Assembly (NCBI GenBank): GCA_910583835.1
Contig: CAJTYM010000016.1
Coordinates: forward strand, 12,528-76,527
Direction of reading: 5' to 3'
DNA length: 64,000 nt
From: an uncultured Lachnospiraceae bacterium
GTDB taxonomy: Bacteria > Bacillota > Clostridia > Lachnospirales > Lachnospiraceae
The translations under genes and the position numbers were made by a program. How positions within the stretch are numbered: the first letter of the stretch is position 1; every line of letters begins with the position of its first letter. This document shows positions 8,793 to 17,400 of the stretch, in pieces. The notes under the pieces are model-generated. The model did not search any database and had not been told where the DNA came from. It worked only from the letters and a program-made list of their open reading frames with translations.

Positions 8793-9841
8793 AAAGGACA
8801 GTATTGGTGGTAGATGATGACAGGCTTAATCTGATGGTCGCACAAAAGCTGCTTGCGGAAGATTACCATGTCGCGGCGGTGAATTCCGGTGAACTTGCGC
8901 TCCGTTATCTGGGAAAAAACAATCCTGACCTTGTGCTGCTGGATATCCAGATGCCTGGTATGGACGGTTTTGAGGTGATGAGGAAGATACAGGAGGATGA
9001 ACAGTGGCGGAAAATTCCGGTGATTTTCCTGACGGCAGACCGGACAGCGGAGACAGAGGAGGAATGTTTTAAGCTGGGGGCTGTGGATTATATCGGCAAG
9101 CCGTTTGTGCCGGCAATCATGATGCAGCGCATTCACCGGACCATAGAGCTTGAAGATTACAGGAGGAGCCTGGAACATATGGTGGAACTGCAGTTACAGC
9201 GGATTACCCAGCTGCAGCAGGATATTATCTTTTCCATGGCAAACCTGATTGAGAGCCGGGACGGTACTACGGGCGAGCATGTAAAGCGCACCAGCGGCTA
9301 TGTCAACCTGTTGGTCGAGAAGATGCAGGAGCGGGGGTTATATGAGGAGATGCTGACCCGCGATTATGTGGATTATCTCAGAAAGGCATCTCCTTTGCAC
9401 GATATTGGCAAAATTGCCGTTCCCGATGCAGTCTTGCAGAAGCCGGGAAAGCTTACCAAAGAGGAATATGAGATGATACAGATTCATGCGGAGGAGGGCG
9501 GCAGGCTCATCCGGGAAAATATGAGCCGCATTGCGGAGCAGGAATTTGTGGAGATTGCCTGCGACATGGCAGCCTGCCATCATGAGAAATGGGCTGGCAA
9601 TGGTTACCCCAAAGGGTTAAAGGGGCAGGAGATCCCCTTATCGGCACGGATTCTCGCCATTGCTGATGTGTTTGACGCGTTGGTATCGGAACGCCAGTAT
9701 AAGAAAGGGATGCCATTGGAAGAGGCTTTTGCCATTATGGAGTACGAGCGGGGCAGAAGCTTTGAACCGGAGCTTCTGGATGTATTTCTGGCAGCAGAGG
9801 ATGAGCTGCGCCAGCTGATGGCAGAATATGAGGCGGCGTAG
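8789..9841 (+). CDS. Response regulator with HD-GYP domain (RpfG type)
   Basis: 350 residues. Receiver at 1-120 with the acidic pocket VVDDD and phospho-acceptor LLDIQMPG (Asp52); HD-GYP domain at about 150-340 with the metal site HDIGKIA (His204-Asp205), HHEKWAGNGYPKGL (GYP at 272-274) and ADVFDAL. HD-GYP proteins of this kind hydrolyse cyclic di-GMP, often to GMP, so this would link the sensor kinases to c-di-GMP level. All expected metal-binding residues are present, so activity is likely. The start ATG overlaps the stop of the upstream hybrid kinase by 4 bases (translational coupling). The gene lies between two hybrid kinases, either of which may phosphorylate it. Confidence 0.92.
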   Translation: MKRTVLVVDDDRLNLMVAQKLLAEDYHVAAVNSGELALRYLGKNNPDLVLLDIQMPGMDGFEVMRKIQEDEQWRKIPVIFLTADRTAETEEECFKLGAVDYIGKPFVPAIMMQRIHRTIELEDYRRSLEHMVELQLQRITQLQQDIIFSMANLIESRDGTTGEHVKRTSGYVNLLVEKMQERGLYEEMLTRDYVDYLRKASPLHDIGKIAVPDAVLQKPGKLTKEEYEMIQIHAEEGGRLIRENMSRIAEQEFVEIACDMAACHHEKWAGNGYPKGLKGQEIPLSARILAIADVFDALVSERQYKKGMPLEEAFAIMEYERGRSFEPELLDVFLAAEDELRQLMAEYEAA

Positions 9842-9892
9842 GGGCAAGGCATCATAAGCAACGGATTAACAGTGACTGGGATTGGAAAATAT

Positions 9893-12016
9893 ATGGAAAC
9901 AAGAAAAAATTTATTGCTGACGATTAAAAATGAGTCAGGGAGACTGGATTTACATAACATGCAGAGTTTCTGCACACTGTTCGTACTAGTGGGAGTTATA
10001 ATGTGCATTGTAAACCTGTCAGCAGGTTCTTGGCGCATGGCGCTGATTACGGGCGGGACAGGGTTATTGATGCTGATAAATGCCGTATTGCTGGCAGTGT
10101 GGAAGAAGATTCGTTTTGTGGTATGCAATGTCATCTGTGCCGTGATGGTGATGATGCTCTATTTTGTAGTAAATGGCGGCGAGCATGGCTTTAGCCTGGT
10201 GTGGCTGTTTTTGGTGCCCCCGGCAGTTATGTATTTTCTGAATGTATTTTATGGCGGGCTGGTAAGCCTTCTTTTGGGTGTGCTGTCGGCAGTTTATATG
10301 TGGACGCCGCTGCATGAACTGGGCTATGCCTATTCGGATACTTACCGTACACGTTTTCCGCTGGTCTATCTGGCAGAGACAGCCATGTGTATTATGATAC
10401 AGTACCGCATCTGGTGTTACCAGAGGCAGCAGCAGGAACTGCTTCTGAAAGCGGAGGAGGCGAGCCATGCTAAAAGTGACTTCCTGGCAAATATGAGCCA
10501 TGAAATCCGTACGCCCATGAATGCCATTATGGGCATGTGTGAGCTGGTGCTCAACGAGAAGGATTTGTCGGAAGAGGTACGGGACAATTGTAATAACATT
10601 CATTTGTCGGGAAGGAATCTTTTGGGTATCATCAATGACCTGCTGGATTTTTCCAAGATTGAATCCGGTAAGATGGACCTTGTCTGTGACTCCTATCAGG
10701 TTTCCTCCATGCTTAATGATATTATCAATATGGCGATGGCGCGCAAGGGCGACAAGGCGATTGAGCTGATGGTGGACTGTGATCCGCGGATTCCCGACCA
10801 GCTGTACGGAGATGAAATCCGTATCCGCCAGGTCATTATCAATCTGCTGACAAATGCCATCAAATTTACCCATCAGGGCGGCGTACTGTTTTGCATCCAT
10901 GCGCGAAAGGAGAGCTATGGCATCAATCTGATTTTTACCATTAAAGACAGCGGGATTGGCATCAAGGAGGAGAATCTCGACAAGATTTTCCAGAGTTTCA
11001 GCCAGGTGGATACGAAGAAGAACCGCAGCATAGAGGGTACGGGATTGGGGCTGGCGATTTCCAAGCAGCTTGTGCGCAAGATGGGCGGGGTGCTCCATGT
11101 GACCAGCAAATACGGCGAGGGAACAGAATTTACGGTGGTAATTCCGCAGAAGATTGTGGAGGAAAAGCCGATGATTCAGGTGCGTGGGGCAGACAAGCAG
11201 GATTGCCTGTGCTATATCCGCATAGATAAATTCAGCCATCCCTTTGTGAAGGAAACATACGCACGATTGATGGAGCATATCGGAGACAATCTGGGAATAC
11301 GTTACTGTATCTGTTCTACATTGGAGGAGATGAAGGGAGAGCTTGCTTCGGGAAGAGAGTATGGCCATCTGTTTCTGGGCAGGGAGGAATACCGGCAATC
11401 CAAGAAGTATTTTGACAGGCTCTCGGAGCAGATGCACATTACGGTCGTGCAGGAACGCATGGATCATGAGCCTTTGGCAAAAAACATGCGCAATGTCTAC
11501 AAGCCGTTTTATGTGCTCTCTATTGGAAATGTCATCAACAGGGAGAAGCTGTCATTCAATCCCGGCAATAAGGAGACTGCAGGAAAACGTTTTACAGCGC
11601 CAGGGGCAAAGATTCTCGTGGTCGATGACAATTCCATGAATCTGAAAGTGGCTTTGGGCCTCTTGAAGCCTTACCATATGACAATTATGACAGCGGAAAG
11701 CGGTCCTCAGGCGATTGAGATGGTAAAGAGCGGGGATTACCATCTTGTTTTCATGGACCATATGATGCCGGGCATGGACGGAGTGGAAGCTTTGCATGCC
11801 ATCCGGGCGCTGGAGGGAGATTATTATGAAAAACTGCCGATTGTGGCGTTGACTGCCAATGCCGTCAGCGGGGCGCGGGAAATGTTTCTGTCAGAGGGAT
11901 TTCAGGATTTTGTCACCAAACCCATAGAGATGAACGCTATGGAGCGCAGCCTACGGCAGTGGCTTCCGCAAGAATTGATTTGTAAGGAGCAGGAGGAAGG
12001 AGAGAAGCTTTCATGA
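9893..12016 (+). CDS. Membrane hybrid histidine kinase (6 TM-HisKA-HATPase-REC)
   Basis: About 707 residues. Six hydrophobic segments fill residues 15-175, with almost no extracellular domain, so the sensed signal may lie in the membrane. HisKA has FLANMSHEIRTPMNA (His about 203); HATPase has DSGIGI and GTGLGL. A stretch of about 130 residues follows that looks like a degenerate receiver (no clear Asp motif), then a normal receiver with VFMDHMMPGMDG (Asp about 622) and LTANAVSG. No Hpt domain: onward transfer would need the Hpt of the kinase two genes upstream. Start: ATG 9893 or GTG 9872, both with poor ribosome sites; ATG preferred. Its stop overlaps the DegV gene as ATGA. Confidence 0.88.
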   Translation: METRKNLLLTIKNESGRLDLHNMQSFCTLFVLVGVIMCIVNLSAGSWRMALITGGTGLLMLINAVLLAVWKKIRFVVCNVICAVMVMMLYFVVNGGEHGFSLVWLFLVPPAVMYFLNVFYGGLVSLLLGVLSAVYMWTPLHELGYAYSDTYRTRFPLVYLAETAMCIMIQYRIWCYQRQQQELLLKAEEASHAKSDFLANMSHEIRTPMNAIMGMCELVLNEKDLSEEVRDNCNNIHLSGRNLLGIINDLLDFSKIESGKMDLVCDSYQVSSMLNDIINMAMARKGDKAIELMVDCDPRIPDQLYGDEIRIRQVIINLLTNAIKFTHQGGVLFCIHARKESYGINLIFTIKDSGIGIKEENLDKIFQSFSQVDTKKNRSIEGTGLGLAISKQLVRKMGGVLHVTSKYGEGTEFTVVIPQKIVEEKPMIQVRGADKQDCLCYIRIDKFSHPFVKETYARLMEHIGDNLGIRYCICSTLEEMKGELASGREYGHLFLGREEYRQSKKYFDRLSEQMHITVVQERMDHEPLAKNMRNVYKPFYVLSIGNVINREKLSFNPGNKETAGKRFTAPGAKILVVDDNSMNLKVALGLLKPYHMTIMTAESGPQAIEMVKSGDYHLVFMDHMMPGMDGVEALHAIRALEGDYYEKLPIVALTANAVSGAREMFLSEGFQDFVTKPIEMNAMERSLRQWLPQELICKEQEEGEKLS

Positions 12017-12867
12017 TAGAGGATACCGTATTGGTCACCACAGACTGTGTATGCGATTTGACTGCCGAGCTGCAAGGGCGTTACCAGATTCCTATCATGT
12101 ACTATTATGTGCAGACGGAGGAAGCGCGGTTTCAGGATACCAGGGAAATGAATTCAGACGACTTGATTGAATATATTGAGAAGGATGGGAAAAGGGCGTA
12201 CAGCAGCTGTGCGCCTGTGGAGGAATACCAGGAATTCTTTGCCAGGCAGAGGAAGAATACATCTGCGCCGATAATCCATATCTGCATGGCGCAGTATGTC
12301 AGCGATGCCTATAAGACGGCAAAGGAGGCTGCACGTGAGGATGAGGATATTCATGTCGTAGACTCCGGACATTTGTCAGGCGGCATGGCGCTGATGGTGC
12401 TTGAAGCTGCCAAAATGGCAAAGCGCGGTGCACCGTATGAAGTAATCTTAAAAGAGCTTGCTTGCATGAAAGAGAAGGTTTGCACCAGTTTTATTGTGGA
12501 ATCGGTGGAATGCCTCTACCGCAACGGCAGGATTAGCAAAAATATTGCCAGGCTTTGCGATGTCTTATCCCTGCATCCAATCTTAAAGCTTTCCCACAGC
12601 CATATGAAACCGGTAGGCCTGTGTATCGGCAGCCCGCGGAGATTTGCCCGCGCTTACCTGCGCTGGGCGTTAAGGAGGAAAGGGGAGATTGCGCCAGATA
12701 TGGCATTTCTGATTACGGCGGGGGTGTCTTATGAATACCGGCAGTTTCTCCTGCAGGAAATAAAAGAGCGGATGCCCTGGAAAACCGTTGTGGTAAACAA
12801 GGCATCCGCCACCATTTCCTGTAACTGCGGTTCAGGGGCGTTCGGCATTCTGTTTGTGCGCAAGTAG
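12013..12867 (+). CDS. DegV-family (FakB-like) lipid-binding protein
   Basis: 284 residues. The DegV pattern is seen: VLVTTDCVCDLTAEL near the start, YSSCAPVEEYQEFF, IHVVDSGHLSGGMALMVLEA and the C-terminal SCNCGSGAFGILF. DegV/FakB proteins bind a single fatty acid and, with FakA kinase, feed acyl-phosphate into phospholipid synthesis; others have unknown roles. The usual nucleophile-like Ser in SAYAG-type motifs is less conserved here. Four-base overlap with the upstream hybrid kinase puts it in the signalling operon, which suggests a link between fatty acid status and the phosphorelay, though this is only inferred from position. No fakA nearby. It is followed by a palindromic repeat that can end transcription. 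Confidence 0.85.
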   Translation: MIEDTVLVTTDCVCDLTAELQGRYQIPIMYYYVQTEEARFQDTREMNSDDLIEYIEKDGKRAYSSCAPVEEYQEFFARQRKNTSAPIIHICMAQYVSDAYKTAKEAAREDEDIHVVDSGHLSGGMALMVLEAAKMAKRGAPYEVILKELACMKEKVCTSFIVESVECLYRNGRISKNIARLCDVLSLHPILKLSHSHMKPVGLCIGSPRRFARAYLRWALRRKGEIAPDMAFLITAGVSYEYRQFLLQEIKERMPWKTVVVNKASATISCNCGSGAFGILFVRK

Positions 12868-12878
12868 TATGCTGCTAT

Positions 12879-13026
12879 TTTATAGTGAACGACAAAAATT
12901 TTTGTTTTTGTCGTTCGCTTGCGCCGATTTTGGCTGCGTGAAACGTAGTATCTTCCTTACAAAATCGTGCGCATCCCCCTGGAAGGGTTATAGTAAGGGA
13001 CAAATTATTTTGTCGCTTACTATAAT
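12879..13026. repeat. Paired palindromic repeat (REPIN-like) between convergent genes
   Basis: Two hairpins in opposite orientation fill the gap between degV and tyrS. Left: GAACGACAAAAA (12887-12898)/TTTTTGTCGTTC (12905-12916), preceded by TATAGT. Right: TATAGTAAGGGACAAA (12989-13004)/TTTGTCGCTTACTATA (13009-13024), one mismatch. The outer ends are related (TATAGTGAACGACAAAA and, inverted, TATAGTAAGCGACAAAA), and an inner pair is also inverted (GCGCCGATTTTG, 12921-, and CAAAATCGTGCGC, 12960-). Bases 12994-13020 recur exactly, in the opposite orientation, at 33603-33629. It probably also serves as a two-way terminator. Confidence 0.65.
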
Positions 13027-14234
13027 ATTTTGCGGAAATTTTTCTTGCCTTTCTTGAGGACCATGCCGTCTGCAAAGGCATCTGCACCGTAAACAGTCTT
13101 GATATCTGTCACCTTTTGCCCATCGACAGAAACGCCGCCTTGTTCTACGGCGCGGCGCGCTTCGGAGCGGGAGGGGGTCAGCCCGGATTTGACCAGAAGG
13201 GACAGGATATCAATTGTTCCCTCTGCAAAGTCTTCCTCTGATAAGGTCACGGATGGCATATCAGCGGCGTTTCCGCTGGAAAACAATGCTTTTGCAGATT
13301 CCTGCGCCTTGGCAGCCTCCTCTTCCCCATGTACCAACTTGGTCAGCTCGTAGGCGAGGATTTCTTTGGCCTGGTTGAGCTGTGCGCCCTCCCAGGAATC
13401 CATCTTGTCAATCTCCTCTAAGGGCAGGAACGTCAGCATACGGATGCATTTGAGGACGTCGGCGTCCGCGACATTGCGCCAGTACTGATAGAAGTCGAAA
13501 GGCGAGGTCTTGTTGGGGTCAAGCCAGACAGCGCCGGACTGGGTCTTGCCCATTTTCTTGCCCTCGGAATTCAAGAGCAGCGTAATCGTCATCGCATAAG
13601 CGTCTTTACCGAGCTTGCGGCGGATTAGCTCTGTGCCGCCTAACATATTGCTCCACTGGTCGTCGCCGCCGAACTGCATGTTGCAGCCATATTTCTGGAA
13701 CAGGGCGTAGAAGTCATAGCTCTGCATAATCATATAGTTGAATTCAAGGAAACTTAATCCCTTTTCCATACGCTGTTTGTAACATTCTGCGGTCAGCATC
13801 CGGTTCACGGAAAAATGCGGTCCGACTTCGCGCAGGACTTCAATATAATTCAGGTCCATGAGCCAGTCGGCATTGTTGACCATCAATGCTTTCCCCTCGG
13901 AAAAGTCGATAAACTTGCTCATCTGTTCTTTGAAGCAGTCGCAGTTGTGCTGAATCGTCTCCGGCGTCATCATCTGGCGCATGTCCGTGCGCCCGGATGG
14001 GTCGCCAATCATGCCCGTACCGCCGCCGATTAAGGCGATAGGCTTGTTGCCCGCCATCTGCAGGCGTTTCATCAGGCACAGTGCCATGAAATGCCCGACA
14101 TGGAGGCTGTCAGCGGTGGGGTCGAAGCCGATATAGAAAGTCGCCTTGCCGTTGTTTATCAATTCTTTAATCTCTTCTTCATCTGTCACCTGGGCTATCA
14201 GTCCCCGGGCAACCAGTTCGTCATATACAGTCAT
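13020..14234 (-). CDS. tyrS: Tyrosyl-tRNA synthetase
   Basis: Class I aminoacyl-tRNA synthetase charging tRNA-Tyr, 404 residues (normal). The HIGH box is HVGH at residues 45-48 (in FDPTADSLHVGHF), the KMSKS box is KMGKTQSG, and a C-terminal S4 RNA-binding domain follows (LLVKSGLTPSRSEARRAV... VTDIKTVYG). The start at 14234 is fixed by GAGGAGGAAAGACA directly upstream; the longer reading to 14492 has no support. A consensus promoter lies at 14262-14290 and, unlike many Firmicutes tyrS genes, no T-box leader is seen. The stop falls inside the palindromic repeat shared with the convergent degV. Confidence 0.96.
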   Translation of the reverse strand: MTVYDELVARGLIAQVTDEEEIKELINNGKATFYIGFDPTADSLHVGHFMALCLMKRLQMAGNKPIALIGGGTGMIGDPSGRTDMRQMMTPETIQHNCDCFKEQMSKFIDFSEGKALMVNNADWLMDLNYIEVLREVGPHFSVNRMLTAECYKQRMEKGLSFLEFNYMIMQSYDFYALFQKYGCNMQFGGDDQWSNMLGGTELIRRKLGKDAYAMTITLLLNSEGKKMGKTQSGAVWLDPNKTSPFDFYQYWRNVADADVLKCIRMLTFLPLEEIDKMDSWEGAQLNQAKEILAYELTKLVHGEEEAAKAQESAKALFSSGNAADMPSVTLSEEDFAEGTIDILSLLVKSGLTPSRSEARRAVEQGGVSVDGQKVTDIKTVYGADAFADGMVLKKGKKNFRKIL

Positions 14235-14261
14235 TGTCTTTCCTCCTCGTATTGAATGAAA

Positions 14262-14290
14262 ATTATAGGTAAAAAAGGGGGATTTGTCAA
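14262..14290 (-). promoter_or_regulatory. tyrS promoter
   Basis: Perfect sigma-A consensus on the minus strand: TTGACA (14290-14285), 17 nt, TATAAT (14267-14262). The start site would be near 14255, leaving a leader of only about 20 nt, too short for a T-box. Confidence 0.85.
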
Positions 14291-14411
14291 GGGCGGGTGC
14301 ATTATTTTTGGCATTCAGCCCTATGGAGGTCTTGATGGAGAATGGTATTGATGCTATAATTTTGATGGAATGAGTATCGTGACGATGATTTTTGCATGGA
14401 CTGGCAGAAGA

Positions 14412-14459
14412 AGCCGCAAAGTTGCGGAGACAAGGAGCCGCAAAGTTGCGGAGACAAGG
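14412..14459 (+). repeat. Two tandem 24-bp repeats carrying a dyad and a ribosome-binding core
   Basis: Unit 14412-14435 is repeated exactly at 14436-14459. Each unit contains CCGCAAAGTTGCGG (a 6-bp stem with a 2-base centre) and ends with GAGACAAGG; the second copy supplies the AAGGAG that precedes the surface protein gene's ATG at 14473. Confidence 0.8.
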
Positions 14460-14472
14460 AGCGTGGTAGCGG

Positions 14473-17400
14473 ATGAGGGAGCGAGAAAACAATCAGCAAA
14501 GGAAGGAGCCTAAGACGCAAAGGCATCCTATCCGGCAGCAGTTGGTGGCAGTGGCGCTTGGATTATGCCTGATAGTGGTATCAATTCCGCTTTTGCCGTT
14601 TAGCCTTTCGGTGCAGGCGGCAGAACAGCAGGAATTTTCGGAAAATATCGGCTTGTCCAGGGAGGAGAACGGTCAGGCAGTTTCAACGCGTGGCAGGAAT
14701 CTGGAGGCAGGTCTTGTGACATTGGATGATGGGGAAACAGACAGAAAGAATGGGAAGCAGGACAGCGGCAACAGGAAGAAGGATAGCCAGAAAGTGAAGA
14801 CGCAGTATGTGGAGACAGAAGCGCTGTTTGGGGAGGAAGAACTGCCGGCCGTGCTGACAGAGCCCGGCTGCGGGATTATCAGTGAGGATGTGACATGGAC
14901 AGCTGCCGGGATTCTGGAAAATGGGGAACTGGTGGTCATGCCGGGGGTTACGCTGACAATCAGTGAGAATCTGACAGTTAGGGGAAACGTTGTTATCAAG
15001 GGTGGCGGAACGATTGCAAGAGGCGGTATCAGGGGTGGGTTTACGATGGGTGGCGGCACTAATCTGACAGTCGGTGATGTGACCCTGGATGGCTGTTCGT
15101 CATTATTTCCTCAGGCAACGGTATCTATGATAACAGCGAACGGCATTAACACAATAACGCTGGAGTCTGGCTGCACGATTAGGAATTGCAGTTCCACAAG
15201 CAATGGCGCTGCTATTTGCTTTCCGGGGAGCAGTGTTGGAAATTCAGATATTACAATCAATGGCGCTGTAATAGAAAATTGCCTGACTAAGGGCATAGGG
15301 GGCGCTATTTGCGCTTTTGACAAGACGCCATTAAAAAGCGGCACAATTACCTTGAATAATGCAACCATAAGGAACTGTACAGCCGGGACGACTGGCGGTG
15401 GGATTTATGCGCCGGATATAGACGTGACTATCAATGGAGGGCATTATGAAAATAATAAGACGACACAGATTGCTACTAGTTTTGTGGGAGGAGGATTTAT
15501 TTTCATCTGCCGCGCGACCCTGATAATAAATGATGGTATTTTTACCGGAAATTCGTGTGTCAATAAAGGAGGCTGCATTTCTCACTGCGGCCATCCGAAT
15601 ACGAGAACATACATATATGGAGGGACTTTTTCTGGGAATACCTGCAGCAGCGCGCAGTATGCAGGCAGCGGCGCGCTCTATAATTCCACAGTAGAAGTGG
15701 GAGACACGTCAGTGACGGTTTCCGGGGATGTAAAGTTTGTTGGCAACACGGATGATTCGGGTACGGACGGCATTTACCTGGATGCAAGAGACCAGACGCT
15801 GCGCAAGATTCAAATTAGCGACACCCTTACCTATCCGGTAAAAGTTTTCCTCAGGCCAACGGAGGGATATGTGATTGCCCAGGGTGTGAATGATTATCAG
15901 CTGCTGAGAAAGAGGGACATGAAAAAAATCACTTTTGTGGATGCTACGAATTCCGGCAAGAAATGGTATGCGGTGCTGGACGAGGAGGCGAACCAGGTTT
16001 ATATGTCGGAGACAGACCCGGGATATGCCTATTTTGTGTATTATATCAAGAACGGTGCGAAAGGGACAGCGCCTACGGATGATGCAGAGTATGACCTGGA
16101 GGATCCGGTAACGGTGAAATCCGCTGAGGGATTGTCTTACGAGGGGCGGTTTTTTGCTGGCTGGAACACCGAGGAGGACGGCAGCGGAACGATGTATCAG
16201 GAGGGCGATAGCTTTGCCTTGGAAGGAGACACGAATCTGTATGCCATCTTCAGGGAAGGTATTGCAGCAGATTTCTATTCGGGCAGCGCCGGGAATAAAC
16301 AGACGATTGTGGCAGATATGGACTGGGAGACAGATACGGGAACCGTCATGACGCCAGAACCACAGCCGATGGATGGTGGATTTACCGCGGTTGGCTGGAG
16401 TGAGAGCCACCAAAGCTATGACAGGGACCTGATGGCAGGGGTTTCGCTCACGCTGACAGGCAACGCGACTTATTACGGCGTATATGAGAAAGAGGTCACG
16501 CTCTCATATGATGCCAACGGCGGGGAGACCTGCCCGGAAAGCGAGACAGGAACCTGCCGTGCCAATGTGGGCGAGGAGATAGGTTATGACATCCCTTCAT
16601 TTACGGTGGCTGGCGAAGCAACCAAGACAGGCGCAATATTCCGCGGCTGGAATACGCAAGCGGATGGGAATGGCACGATGTACCAGCAAGGCGATGTGCT
16701 TGAACTTGAGCAGGATGAGGAATTGTATGCCATCTTTGAAGATAAGCCGGCGCTTTACGCGGACTTCTACTCAGGCAGCGCGGGGAATAAGGAGCGAGAG
16801 GTCACGTTGCTGGAGGAAGGGGCAGTGAGCGGCTCGGTCACAGCGCCGCTGCTTAAGCCCATGATGGGCTTTGAGAAAGTGGGCTGGGATGAAAGCCATG
16901 ATGAATTTACTGGAGAGATTGTGGAAGGCACAGCGCTTACGCTGACAGAGAATACATCTTACTATGGCGTATATCGAAAAGAAGTCACCTTATCTTATGA
17001 TGCGAACGGCGGGGAGACCTGTCCGGGAAGCGAGACAGGGACCTGCTATGCCAATGTGGGTGAAGATTTGTCTTATAGTCTATCCACGTTCACAGCAGCA
17101 GCGCCGCAGCCGCGGGAAGGCTATGTCTTTGCCGGATGGAACACCAGAAGTGACGGCAAGGGAGAGCCATGCCTGGCAGGAGAAAGCCTGGAACTGGACC
17201 ATGATACGGTGCTCTATGCCGTGTGGGCTCCCGGGGACTGCACCCCTTACCGGGTGGAGCACTACCGGCAGGACCTTGAGGGGGACAGTTACACCAGGGT
17301 GGATGCGGACACGGAATACATCGCCGGCAGGACTGGCGACACAGTGGAGGCAGAGGCGAACCCCTATGCCGGCTTCAGCAGGAGCCAGGACCCGGAACTC

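Noticed and set aside
10064..11467. 467-codon open frame opposite the second hybrid kinase
   Set aside because: Antisense shadow; the plus strand encodes an intact kinase with all motifs, and the minus frame shows no domain or start signal.
12854..13057. Short plus-strand frame between degV and tyrS
   Set aside because: Made from the palindromic repeat and the end of tyrS; no coding pattern.
14410..14462. CRISPR-like repeat
   Set aside because: Only two adjacent units with no spacers; it is a tandem duplication.
14235..14472. T-box leader for tyrS
   Set aside because: The tyrS promoter is about 20 nt from the coding region and no GGUGGNACCGCG-type box is present.
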